A stretch of 21,770 nucleotides of DNA from Petrotoga sp. UBA5851 (GCA_002431635.1 DJGH01000046.1:22766-44535); one strand, 5' to 3'. Counted from the stretch's first letter, positions 7,329 through 14,248 are shown. Program-made: numbers and translations. Notes: generated by a model not told the origin, from the letters alone.

Positions 7329-8435
7329 ATGATAAAACTAATATTGAGTGAGCTTAAGAAGATTTCCAGGGATGTCAGACCGATGGTCATGATGCTTGTT
7401 ATCCCTATTCTTCTTACAATTACTCTTGGAACCTCACTGAAAAATCTTTTTGAGACTTCTATAGAGACTAAGGAAAACCTTATTCTATATCATATTCAAG
7501 ATCAAGGGGCATACCACAGCCAGTTTCAGAATCTCGTATCTTCACTGAAGGACGAAGGCTTCATCTTTATAAGCACCAATACCTTTGAAGAAGGTCTGAA
7601 TGCCGTAAAAAACGGCAAGTATAATTGTTTTGTTTATATAAGCAGCAACTATTCAGCAGTGGAGATATACGAAAACAACAAGGAACCCTTAAAAGTATCT
7701 TTTGTAGAGGAGATGCTTAGAAAGTTTCTTTATCCACTTTACATAGGCTCATCATGGATTTCAAAAGGTGAGAAAAGCGATGCGCCTTCAGATCTTGTGG
7801 AACTGGTAAAGATGCCTTTGCCGAAAAAGCCATCTTCAATAGACTATTATTCAGTAACAATGCTTACGATGATTATTCTGTATTCTTCAGCTACTATGAT
7901 TTTTTCCTACTCAAAAGAAAAAAACTACAAAACTCTTTACAGAATTTTTTTCTCTCCGGTAAGCAGGAAAAAACTTTTTTTTGCCAAATATTTTTCAGCT
8001 CTTATCATAACAATGATGCAGATAGTACTTATCATATCTTTTGATATGTATGTTATGAAGGCTTTCTGGTCGGAGCATCTCAGTGCGGTTTTTTTAGTTC
8101 TTGGGACTTATACGCTTATGTCACTTTCCATGGGTGGTCTCATATTTATGATATTTAGAAAAGAAAGCTCCATGTGGATAACCATAAATATAATATGCCA
8201 GACATCAGCTTTGCTGAGCGGTTCGTACAAGCAGATAAACTATGATTACATACCGTTTTTAGGTCTGCTATCTTCATGGCTTCCTCAAAGTGCTGTAAAT
8301 AATGCTTTATTTGAAATAATATACAAAGACTCCTATACAATGCTGCCACGGGCAATGGCTATCAATCTCATCCTGGCAGGAGTAATGTATTGGCTTTCTG
8401 GAAAGCTTTTCTCATCCAAGAGGGTGATACTGTGA
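7329..8435 (+). CDS. ABC-2 type permease, first subunit (LnrM-like)
   Basis: This 368-aa permease of the ABC-2 superfamily has one N-terminal membrane segment (about 18-38). A large extracytoplasmic domain of about 130 residues follows, then a cluster of five hydrophobic segments from about residue 175 to the C-terminus. The FFSPVSRKKLFFAKYFS stretch after the second membrane segment is the characteristic cytoplasmic coupling region of this superfamily, usually seen as TSPVSR..FFLGK. I chose ATG 7329, giving MIKLILSELKKI, over an in-frame ATG at 7278 inside the ATPase gene, because permeases of this type start directly with such an amphipathic helix. GGAGG lies somewhat far upstream (about 7308). 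It overlaps the next permease gene by 4 bases (GTGA). Substrate is unknown; membrane-active antibiotics or lipids are candidates by analogy with Lnr. Confidence 0.88.
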   Translation: MIKLILSELKKISRDVRPMVMMLVIPILLTITLGTSLKNLFETSIETKENLILYHIQDQGAYHSQFQNLVSSLKDEGFIFISTNTFEEGLNAVKNGKYNCFVYISSNYSAVEIYENNKEPLKVSFVEEMLRKFLYPLYIGSSWISKGEKSDAPSDLVELVKMPLPKKPSSIDYYSVTMLTMIILYSSATMIFSYSKEKNYKTLYRIFFSPVSRKKLFFAKYFSALIITMMQIVLIISFDMYVMKAFWSEHLSAVFLVLGTYTLMSLSMGGLIFMIFRKESSMWITINIICQTSALLSGSYKQINYDYIPFLGLLSSWLPQSAVNNALFEIIYKDSYTMLPRAMAINLILAGVMYWLSGKLFSSKRVIL

Positions 8436-9580
8436 AAAATTTTTTTATTTTAATAAAAAAAGAACTTATAATGATCTTCAAGAAAAAATATAATATACTT
8501 ATCCTTTACGTTATTCCGTTTTTTGCCATACTGTTGTCATATCTTATTTCAGCAAACTCTTCAAATTATGTAACCAATATAGGAGTTTATGATGAAGATA
8601 AGACGATTATTTCCAGTGGGTTCATAGATTTTATTTCAGAAACACGTAATGTAAGGGTTATCCCTGTATCGTCATATGACATGGTGGATCTTTTGAACAA
8701 AGAAAAAATAAGATGTGTAGTATACTTTCCCAAGGGATTCCAAAGTCAGCTGCTTACAAACAAGGATACAGAAATACAGATAATTACCCAGAACAGCGGC
8801 AACACTGAAAATCTCTTAAAAAGTTATGCCAACTTTTATTTTAAGAAGATGCTCCAGATAATAAATGAGAGTCAGAAAACAGGCTATGTACAGAATAAAG
8901 ATAAAACCATAGACATATACAATGAGTACCAGAAAGAAAATGTGAATCTCAGGATAATAGAGATACAGGACAAAAAAAGAACTAAGAACTCACTCAATGT
9001 ATCAATGGGAATACTTATTGTATTTATTGCACTTGGCAGTATGAGCGTCTCTTATAATCTCATTTCTGAAAAACAAAATAGCATATTTCAAAGAATTCTT
9101 ACATCTCCAGTAAGTCTTCGAAATTATTTTTTAGCAAATATAAGTTCAAACTTTCTTGTTCTCATTTCTCAGACTTTAGTTGTTATGTTTGCTGTAACCG
9201 TTGTTCTGCGTGTAAACCTTATAAACGATATATTTGGTTTTTGGATTATGCTTGTGGCATACGGGATTTTTTCCATAGCCTTTAGCTTTTTTGTGGTCTC
9301 TGTTTCACCCAGCAAGGCATATGCGAATTCGATATTCAATATCATATATATACCGACATGTATGATAGGAGGCTGTTTCTGGGAAGTTTCGATAATGCCA
9401 GGCTCATTGCAGGGAGCAGCTTTTTTTATGCCGCAACAGATTTTTCTGAAGGGACTTTATTTTCTTGTGGACTATCCTGACAGCAGCGGTTTTTATCAAT
9501 ACTTATCCATACTTTTACTGTACTCTTTGGTCTTTTTTCTTGTTGCATTTTATTCATTTCAGAATAAGAGCAGAGTATAA
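8432..9580 (+). CDS. ABC-2 type permease, second subunit (LnrN-like)
   Basis: This 382-aa protein is the second membrane subunit of the exporter. It has an N-terminal membrane helix (about 19-40, LILYVIPFFAILLSYLIS). A long external domain of about 150-160 residues follows. Five more membrane segments begin near SMGILIVFIALGSMSVSYNL. The coupling helix region is RILTSPVSLRNYFLANI, matching the ABC-2 pattern better than the first subunit does. The GTG at 8432 overlaps the upstream stop (GTGA) and follows AGAGGGTG at 8420-8427, so it is favoured over an in-frame ATG at 8390 inside the first permease gene. Two unequal permeases indicate a heterodimeric exporter. No terminator was seen after it, so the following nitroreductase-family gene may be partly co-transcribed. 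Confidence 0.88.
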   Translation: MKNFFILIKKELIMIFKKKYNILILYVIPFFAILLSYLISANSSNYVTNIGVYDEDKTIISSGFIDFISETRNVRVIPVSSYDMVDLLNKEKIRCVVYFPKGFQSQLLTNKDTEIQIITQNSGNTENLLKSYANFYFKKMLQIINESQKTGYVQNKDKTIDIYNEYQKENVNLRIIEIQDKKRTKNSLNVSMGILIVFIALGSMSVSYNLISEKQNSIFQRILTSPVSLRNYFLANISSNFLVLISQTLVVMFAVTVVLRVNLINDIFGFWIMLVAYGIFSIAFSFFVVSVSPSKAYANSIFNIIYIPTCMIGGCFWEVSIMPGSLQGAAFFMPQQIFLKGLYFLVDYPDSSGFYQYLSILLLYSLVFFLVAFYSFQNKSRV

Positions 9581-9603
9581 ACTGAAAATCATTCCCTGGC
9601 TTA

Positions 9604-9612
9604 TGGTAGAAT
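9604..9612 (+). promoter_or_regulatory. Possible extended -10 promoter for the nitroreductase-family gene
   Basis: TGG followed by TAGAAT (9604-9612) fits an extended -10 (TGn-TATAAT with one mismatch) in the 54-base gap before the gene at 9635. The best -35 is poor (CTGAAA, 9582-9587, with a long 19-base spacer). The expected transcription start would be almost at the ribosome binding site, leaving a very short leader. The call is weak. Confidence 0.3.
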
Positions 9613-9634
9613 CTAGTTAAGGGAGGTGGAAAAG

Positions 9635-10558
9635 ATGAAAGAATATGATTTGTTTCCAGAGTTCCGCATAGACATACAGGAAGAAAAACTCCTGGAAAGC
9701 AAAGATCTGAGAGGCAGTTACGCCATAATCCTGCTGAGCAATGAAAACAGGAATACTTTTCTCATCAATCTCCAAAACATCTCTAAAGATATGAAAGAAT
9801 ACACTTGCGGTGATAACCCGACTGTAAAACTTGCCGGTTTATGGGGTACATGCAGCGGAGAGATCGGCGGAATGACAGTTCCTGAATTTATAAAAAGTAA
9901 CGCTGAAATAAAGATAGTTATTACAGACCGGTTGCTCCGCATACGGTATATTTTTAGACAGTATGCAGATAAACAGGAAGTGACCGGAAAACTTTCAGAA
10001 ATAATAAGGAACGACCGGTTGCCCAGTAATGAAATAATGAGCCGTAAAGCCTTAAGAGGACTTAGTTCAAGGCCTATTGAGCATATGGATATAGAAACTA
10101 TCATAATGACAGCCCATACTGCTCCTTCCTGTATGAACAAACAGCCGTGGCGATACGATGCGGTGGTTTCGGAAGATATGCTTGAAAAAGTCCGTGAAAC
10201 ACTTTCGGAAGGCAATTACTGGATGAAAAAAGCCCCGGCTGTCATAGCAGTTCATGCAGGTCTTGACAACGACTGTAGACTGAATGATTCAAGAGATTAC
10301 TATCTTTTTGATACCGGACTTTCTGTCGGACTGCTTCTTGCCCAGGCCAGCAAAATGGGCATAATAGCACATCCGGTTGCAGGGTTTGACCCTGTGAAAG
10401 CCAGAAAAATACTTGAGATACCAGACGGTGAAACTCTTATCGTGCTCATAGCTCTTGCATATCCCGGCGATTACTCTGATCTTTCAGCCAAACATATCAA
10501 AGCGGAGTTCTCTGTTCGTGAAAGACAGCCTTTGGAAAAAATATTGCGTTGGGTATAA
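9635..10558 (+). CDS. Nitroreductase-family protein with an N-terminal extra domain
   Basis: This 307-aa protein has a C-terminal nitroreductase (FMN-dependent NAD(P)H oxidoreductase) domain from about residue 135. The FMN-contacting SRKALRGLSSRPI (136-148) and APSCMNKQPWRYDAV (163-177) are clear. The family's second half includes YYLFDTGLSVGLLLAQASKM (222-241) and LIVLIALAYPGDYS near 268-281. The first 125 residues are extra. Their order of hydrophobic strands (YAIILLS, VKLAGLW, EIKIVITDRLLRIRYIF) resembles a thioredoxin or peroxiredoxin fold. The usual peroxidatic Cys position is absent, and the only cysteines there are C58 and C73. The fold is inference. GGGAGG at 9621-9626 sets the start at ATG 9635 rather than the in-frame GTG at 9626. 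Substrate unknown; it could be a detoxification partner of the neighbouring exporter or independent. Confidence 0.85.
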   Translation: MKEYDLFPEFRIDIQEEKLLESKDLRGSYAIILLSNENRNTFLINLQNISKDMKEYTCGDNPTVKLAGLWGTCSGEIGGMTVPEFIKSNAEIKIVITDRLLRIRYIFRQYADKQEVTGKLSEIIRNDRLPSNEIMSRKALRGLSSRPIEHMDIETIIMTAHTAPSCMNKQPWRYDAVVSEDMLEKVRETLSEGNYWMKKAPAVIAVHAGLDNDCRLNDSRDYYLFDTGLSVGLLLAQASKMGIIAHPVAGFDPVKARKILEIPDGETLIVLIALAYPGDYSDLSAKHIKAEFSVRERQPLEKILRWV

Positions 10559-10604
10559 AATAATTCATTAAACTTTTGATCCTAAGAAAAATTTATCGAT
10601 TAAC

Positions 10605-10631
10605 CAAAAATGCAGCCTTACGGCTGCATTT
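10605..10631. terminator. Intrinsic terminator between convergent genes
   Basis: AAATGCAGCC (10608-10617) pairs with GGCTGCATTT (10622-10631) around the loop TTAC: ten perfect pairs. On the minus strand five T residues follow the stem, so it is a good terminator for the M20 peptidase gene ending at 10637. On the plus strand the T-tract is only three bases, so termination of the nitroreductase-family transcript may be weaker. Confidence 0.82.
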
Positions 10632-10636
10632 GTCTA

Positions 10637-11866
10637 TCAGAACTTACTCATCATATAAGCGTATACAGAAGCATCCTTCAGCAGGTACTCTATTTTTATG
10701 TACTCGTTGGGCTGATGTGCCATTTCATCCAGAGTTGCCCATACTACACACGGGATACCGTAAGCCCTTAAGTGTGCTGCGCAGGTTCCCCCGCCTATTC
10801 CTCCGGTTCTGGGTATTATTCCCGTCATCTCTTTTATGGAAGCTTTAAGCAGTTTGACCAGATCGTGGTCTTCCGGCGTGGGAGCAGGTGCATTTCGCTT
10901 GTCGCTGTCATCTATGGTTATAGTAACATCGTACTTTCTTGAGTACTCACGTGCCATGTCCTTGACTTTTGCCATTATGTCATTTACATCATACATAGGA
11001 AGAACCCTACAGTCAAAATGCTGCACATCTGTTCCTGGTATGGTATTTATATTTTCAACGTTGTTGTCTTTTTTAGTAGGCTCGAAAGTAGAGTATGGAG
11101 GATCAAATAAAGGATCTGTGACATTATAGGTTTCGTTTAAAAACTTATCCACGGCCACAGCAAAGTTCATACCTGCCCTGACAGCATTCTTGGCCAGATT
11201 TGGCATACTTGCATGAGCCTGCTTGCCCTGGGTGGTTATTTTAAAGCGCATCATAGACTTTTCGGCCAGCTCAATAAAAGCACCGTCCGGTTCTCCACTG
11301 TCGGGAATAACAAACCAGTCATTTTTTCCAAATACTTTCTGATCTATAAGATACTGTATTCCGTATTCAGAACCTGTTTCCTCATCTGATACCAGGGCTA
11401 TTCCGATATTGTTTTCCGGTCTTATCCCCATATCCATAAGAGCCTTTACGGCAAAGATGCTTGAAATCATCGAACTGCCGTTATCTTCTGAGCCTCTTCC
11501 GTATATTTTCCCGTCTTTTTCTACAGCAGTATATGGGTCTGTATTCCAAAGACTTATATCTCCTGCGGGAACCTTATCCATATGAGTCATGAACCACAAT
11601 GTCTTTGAAGGATTTTTACCTTTATAAATAGCTATTATGTTGGGTCTGTATCCGTATGGCACGGCGCTGTCCGGTGCGTCATACCTTTTTATCTCGTCAA
11701 ATTTCCAGCTTTGAAGAACAGCTTGAAGATACTCTGATACTTCTTTTTCACCGGGGCCTCCGGTGCGCGGATTTACAGAATTTATTGAAACAAATTTTTT
11801 TGAAGCTTCTATCATATCCGGCTGAAGCTCTTTAATCTTTTGAGCGATGAGTTTCTTTAACTCCAT
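10637..11866 (-). CDS. M20-family metallohydrolase (ArgE/DapE/peptidase T-like)
   Basis: This 409-aa cytoplasmic zinc aminoacylase or peptidase belongs to the M20 family. First metal ligands are H95 and D97 in FMTHMDKVPAGD. The bridging Asp is D128 in GRGSEDNGSS. The catalytic base and ligand pair are E162/E163 in VSDEETGSEYG. D189 is in IPDSGEPDG, and the distal His lies in TLDEMAHQPNEY near residue 390. The lid/dimerisation domain (about 205-320) contains GKQAHASMPNLAKNAVRAG. Substrate within M20 cannot be set from sequence: annotated relatives are called succinyl-diaminopimelate desuccinylase, acetylornithine deacetylase or dipeptidase. There are no lysine or arginine biosynthesis genes nearby, so a peptide or acyl-amino-acid hydrolase is as likely. 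ATG 11866 follows GGGAGGTG with good spacing. It has its own promoter and terminator. Confidence 0.88.
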   Translation of the reverse strand: MELKKLIAQKIKELQPDMIEASKKFVSINSVNPRTGGPGEKEVSEYLQAVLQSWKFDEIKRYDAPDSAVPYGYRPNIIAIYKGKNPSKTLWFMTHMDKVPAGDISLWNTDPYTAVEKDGKIYGRGSEDNGSSMISSIFAVKALMDMGIRPENNIGIALVSDEETGSEYGIQYLIDQKVFGKNDWFVIPDSGEPDGAFIELAEKSMMRFKITTQGKQAHASMPNLAKNAVRAGMNFAVAVDKFLNETYNVTDPLFDPPYSTFEPTKKDNNVENINTIPGTDVQHFDCRVLPMYDVNDIMAKVKDMAREYSRKYDVTITIDDSDKRNAPAPTPEDHDLVKLLKASIKEMTGIIPRTGGIGGGTCAAHLRAYGIPCVVWATLDEMAHQPNEYIKIEYLLKDASVYAYMMSKF

Positions 11867-11891
11867 TGAGACACCTCCCGATAGGCTTTTG

Positions 11892-11915
11892 GTTTTATAT
11901 TTGGCACCATAAAAC
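11892..11915 (-). promoter_or_regulatory. Inverted repeat at the transcription start of the M20 gene
   Basis: GTTTTAT (11892-11898) and ATAAAAC (11909-11915) form a perfect 7-base inverted repeat around ATTTGGCACC. It directly adjoins a minus-strand TATAAT (11917-11922), so it spans the expected +1. It could be an operator or a 5' leader hairpin; the AT-rich arms make chance occurrence possible. Confidence 0.35.
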
Positions 11916-11916
11916 T

Positions 11917-11922
11917 ATTATA
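11917..11922 (-). promoter_or_regulatory. -10 element of the M20 metallohydrolase gene
   Basis: The minus strand reads a perfect TATAAT here, about 50 bases upstream of the ATG at 11866. No good -35 was found at 16-18 bases; the best match, TTTACA, is 22 bases away. The site therefore may need an activator or rely on the -10 alone. Confidence 0.5.
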
Positions 11923-11980
11923 CAATACAAATACTAATTTTATATGTAAAAGGTATTTATTTTGAAATCATACGAAAGAA

Positions 11981-12004
11981 AAAAACCTGCCTAAGCAGGT
12001 TTTT
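11981..12004 (-). terminator. Intrinsic terminator of the small charged-protein gene
   Basis: AAAAACCTGC (11981-11990) and GCAGGTTTTT (11995-12004) are perfect complements around the loop CTAA. On the minus strand the GC core is followed by a T-rich run. It sits 8 bases past the stop of the gene at 12012. The A-rich left side also gives a T-tract on the other strand, so it could work in both directions. Confidence 0.88.
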
Positions 12005-12011
12005 GTATAGC

Positions 12012-12368
12012 CTATTTTTTCATAAGGAGATCACAGTCAAAAATGTGTTCAACCTGTTCTTGGGAGATATCTGTAATTCTGTCAAATATATGATCAAAAA
12101 GCTTGTTCATAAGCTTGTGATCCACAATCTCTTCATACTGGGTTATATGTGATGTGAAGTCTTTGTTGAATTTTTTATAAAGCAGGGCAACTACCATCTC
12201 TTTTTTATTAAGATAGTTTATCTCTTCAGAATTTAGAATTTTTTCGACTCTTTTCTTTTTTTCTTCCTTTTTAAGTTTTTCCACCTCAGCCCTTATCTTT
12301 TCCTTAAGAATCTGGGCCTCTGATTTATTTCTGATTATTTTAGGATCAGAGTTTAAATATGTAAGCAT
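12012..12368 (-). CDS. Unrecognised small charged, helical protein
   Basis: This 118-aa protein is not recognised. Residues about 18-50 are strongly charged and heptad-like (KEKIRAEVEKLKKEEKKKRV), suggesting a coiled coil or long helix. The C-terminal half is helical and acidic with many His, Asp and Glu residues (FDHIFDRITDISQEQVEHIF). There is no membrane segment or signal peptide. The start ATG 12368 follows GGGAGGTGGGTT with ideal spacing. An upstream ATG at 12392 lies within an inverted repeat and lacks its own ribosome binding site, so it was not used. The gene stands alone on the minus strand with a strong terminator and a palindrome immediately upstream of its ribosome binding site, so it is probably independently regulated. 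Function unknown. Confidence 0.75.
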   Translation of the reverse strand: MLTYLNSDPKIIRNKSEAQILKEKIRAEVEKLKKEEKKKRVEKILNSEEINYLNKKEMVVALLYKKFNKDFTSHITQYEEIVDHKLMNKLFDHIFDRITDISQEQVEHIFDCDLLMKK

Positions 12369-12380
12369 AACCCACCTCCC

Positions 12381-12398
12381 GGTCACATCCATGTGACC
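12381..12398. repeat. Perfect 8-base inverted repeat upstream of the small charged-protein gene
   Basis: GGTCACAT (12381-12388), CC, ATGTGACC (12391-12398). The element is GC-richer than the surrounding AT-rich intergenic DNA and ends directly at the GGGAGG of the gene at 12368. It could be a repressor operator (dyad of about 18 bp) or an mRNA hairpin next to the Shine-Dalgarno that controls translation or stability. It is not a terminator: no T-run follows. It does not match the CRP/FNR half-site order. Confidence 0.6.
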
Positions 12399-12481
12399 TG
12401 TCTATTCAATAATAATATCGTCTGAATGGACTAAAAGCTGAATATTAAATAATATAGGTTTCCTCTTTTTAATAAAATTAC

Positions 12482-12511
12482 TATACAACGTTTATAATTG
12501 GGCGGTATAAT
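12482..12511 (+). promoter_or_regulatory. Promoter of the ArsB/NhaD-type transporter
   Basis: TATACA (12482-12487, four of six to TTGACA) and a perfect TATAAT (12506-12511) are separated by 18 bases. The start codon at 12549 gives a leader of about 30 bases. No obvious operator surrounds it. Confidence 0.6.
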
Positions 12512-12548
12512 ATCCCCTGTTTTAAAATAAAGATACGGAGTGATTCAT

Positions 12549-13829
12549 ATGAGTATGAAACTTATAATGCTGGCGATATTCCTTATTACCTACTACTTTA
12601 TTATTTTTGGAAAAGTAAGCAAATCGATAATTGCCTTCAGCATGGGAGTGCTTGTGCTTATGCTCAAGATTTCCTCTGAGCTGAGGATAGAAAGTATAGG
12701 AGAGTATGTTGATTTTGATACGCTAGCTCTTCTTATGGGAATGATGATTATAGTTGGTGTCCTTAAGACAACGGGAGTGTTTGAGGCTGTATCGGCTTAT
12801 ATAGTGAAGATTTCCAAGGGGAACTTCATACAGATTTTTGTTATGATTCTCATAGCCACTGCTCTTTTGTCGGGTATTCTTGACAATGTGACCACCGTTC
12901 TGCTGTTTTCTCCGATAGTTTTCCTTATATGCCAGGAAGCCGAAATTGATCCAAAGGTATTTGCATTTCCCATGATATTTGCGTCCAACATAGGAGGTAC
13001 GTTGACGCTTATCGGTGATCCGCCGAACATACTGATAGGCAATGCATCACGTACAGGATTTATGGATTTTTTAAAAATAATGGCTGTTCCTACTATTCTT
13101 TCACTGACAATCTCCATTTTCATATTTTTAGCCCAATACAAAGAAATAAAGAATATATCTCCGGAAAAACTGGCAAAGCTTTCCCAGCTGGATCCCAAAA
13201 AAGCAATAACCGATTATAAGCTCCTTATTAAAGGAAGTATTATTTTTGCTCTTGTAATTTTAGGGTTTGTTCTCAAGGATAAGCTCCAGTACGAGTCCAG
13301 TGTCATAGCTCTTGCAGGAGCAGCACTTATGCTCATTTTTTCCAAAACAACATTTGAGCATATAGCCAAGGATATAGAATGGGATACCATCTTCTTTTTC
13401 ATAGGTCTGTTTATAATCGTCAAGGGTTTGGAGGAAGTCAATATAATTGCAGATGTTGCAGCTGCGCTTTCAACCTTTGCATCACATCCTTTTATGATGA
13501 TAATGACGGTTCTTGCGTTAAGCGCAGTACTCTCAAGCTTTATCGGAGCCGTTCCCGTAGTTACCATATTTATACCCGTTCTTGAAATTATTATTCCCTC
13601 TGTTCCCAAAGGCTATCTGCTCTGGTGGGCTCTTGCCCTTGGAGCAAACTTTGCAAGCAACACCACAATTGTTGCCTCTGCATGTAACATGGTGGTAGTA
13701 GGACTTTTGGAATCAAACTTTAAAGAAAAGGTAAGCTTTTTTGAGTTTATGAAAAAAGGAATCCCTATTACTATGATGGGACTGGCTATATCAGCCCTTT
13801 ATCTTACAGGACTGTTTTACCTGTTCTGA
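12549..13829 (+). CDS. ArsB/NhaD-type (ion transporter superfamily) membrane permease
   Basis: This 426-aa polytopic protein has about 10-12 hydrophobic segments. The family signature ALLSGILDNVTTVLLFSPIV (105-124) and NIGGTLTLIGDPPNILIG (147-164) place it with the ArsB/NhaD/CitMHS permeases, closest to the group including the eukaryotic P protein. A repeat-like second half shows GANFASNTTIVASACNMVVV near 365-385. Arsenite or antimonite efflux, Na+/H+ antiport and dicarboxylate transport all occur in this superfamily. No arsR, arsC or arsA is adjacent, so arsenic specificity is not supported and substrate remains open. GGAG (12537-12540) sets the start at ATG 12549; an in-frame GTG at 12540 lies inside the ribosome binding site. 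Its 3' end overlaps the opposing gene by 13 bases. Confidence 0.88.
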   Translation: MSMKLIMLAIFLITYYFIIFGKVSKSIIAFSMGVLVLMLKISSELRIESIGEYVDFDTLALLMGMMIIVGVLKTTGVFEAVSAYIVKISKGNFIQIFVMILIATALLSGILDNVTTVLLFSPIVFLICQEAEIDPKVFAFPMIFASNIGGTLTLIGDPPNILIGNASRTGFMDFLKIMAVPTILSLTISIFIFLAQYKEIKNISPEKLAKLSQLDPKKAITDYKLLIKGSIIFALVILGFVLKDKLQYESSVIALAGAALMLIFSKTTFEHIAKDIEWDTIFFFIGLFIIVKGLEEVNIIADVAAALSTFASHPFMMIMTVLALSAVLSSFIGAVPVVTIFIPVLEIIIPSVPKGYLLWWALALGANFASNTTIVASACNMVVVGLLESNFKEKVSFFEFMKKGIPITMMGLAISALYLTGLFYLF

Positions 13830-14248
13830 GGAACAGTTTGGTTCATAACAGTCAAGGTTTTAAGTACTTCAATGCGTTTGGATGGATGTTTTTCGGCTTT
13901 TTTAATACTCCTTCTTATTTCGTCTCTGCTGATGAAAGAAGGAGTTTTTAATTTTGAACCGATATAGTCGCATATTCTGTAAATACAGTCTACGGTATCT
14001 TTGGTTATCTTATACTTGGCATTGACCTTCCACATGAATATATCAACATTTTCCATGCCGGTTATCATGACCATGCTTTCCTTTATCAGGGAGATGCTCG
14101 ATTCCTTATCTGAAAAGGTGAAAGCTATTTTCTTCTCGTGTGCTCCGTTGTCAATGAAAGTAAACTCAAGAGTCAGTTTTTTTTCTGTCAACCCTTTTTC
14201 CCATATAAGATCCGCCCTGTATTCATTGGCTCTGAAGTTATTACTCAT
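13817..14248 (-). CDS. Unrecognised 143-aa protein at the end of the purine operon
   Basis: This 143-aa soluble protein is not recognised. It has a strand-rich N-terminal half (KLTLEFTFIDNGAHEKKIAF, about 24-43) and a helical, basic C-terminus (SRDEIRRSIKKAEKHPSKRI). AGGAGGCTTTT directly precedes ATG 14248, and this string is identical to the sequence in front of the adenine deaminase start. It lies 9 bases after the deaminase stop, so it is almost certainly the last gene of that operon. Its last four codons plus stop overlap the 3' end of the convergent transporter gene. It shows no catalytic motif. A role in purine catabolism is a positional guess only. Confidence 0.75.
   Translation of the reverse strand: MSNNFRANEYRADLIWEKGLTEKKLTLEFTFIDNGAHEKKIAFTFSDKESSISLIKESMVMITGMENVDIFMWKVNAKYKITKDTVDCIYRICDYIGSKLKTPSFISRDEIRRSIKKAEKHPSKRIEVLKTLTVMNQTVPQNR
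13821..13836. terminator. Possible weak bidirectional hairpin at convergent gene ends
   Basis: CTGTTC (13821-13826), TGAG, GAACAG (13831-13836): six perfect pairs inside the overlapping 3' ends of two convergent genes. The transporter stop codon lies in the loop. Neither strand has a proper T-run, so termination here would be inefficient or depend on Rho; convergent transcription itself may end both RNAs. Confidence 0.3.

Noticed and set aside
9626..9634. GTG at 9626 as start of the nitroreductase-family gene
   Set aside because: It lies inside the GGGAGG Shine-Dalgarno; ATG 9635 is properly spaced.
10576..10848. Plus-strand 90-codon frame rich in Arg, Leu and Ser
   Set aside because: It begins before the terminator and runs antisense through the well-supported M20 gene; no ribosome binding site or family resemblance.
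12381..12398. Reading the palindrome as a CRP/FNR-type site
   Set aside because: CRP sites have TGTGA then TCACA; here the half-sites are in the opposite order (TCACA then TGTGA) with a 4-base centre.
12399..12481. Promoter for the minus-strand small charged-protein gene
   Set aside because: TATTAT and TATATT occur but in very AT-rich DNA with no matching -35; no single choice is defensible.
12540..12548. GTG at 12540 as start of the transporter gene
   Set aside because: It overlaps the GGAG of the ribosome binding site; ATG 12549 fits better.
13214..13609. Minus-strand 131-codon frame within the transporter gene
   Set aside because: It is a mirror frame of a polytopic membrane protein, low in complexity, with no ribosome binding site.
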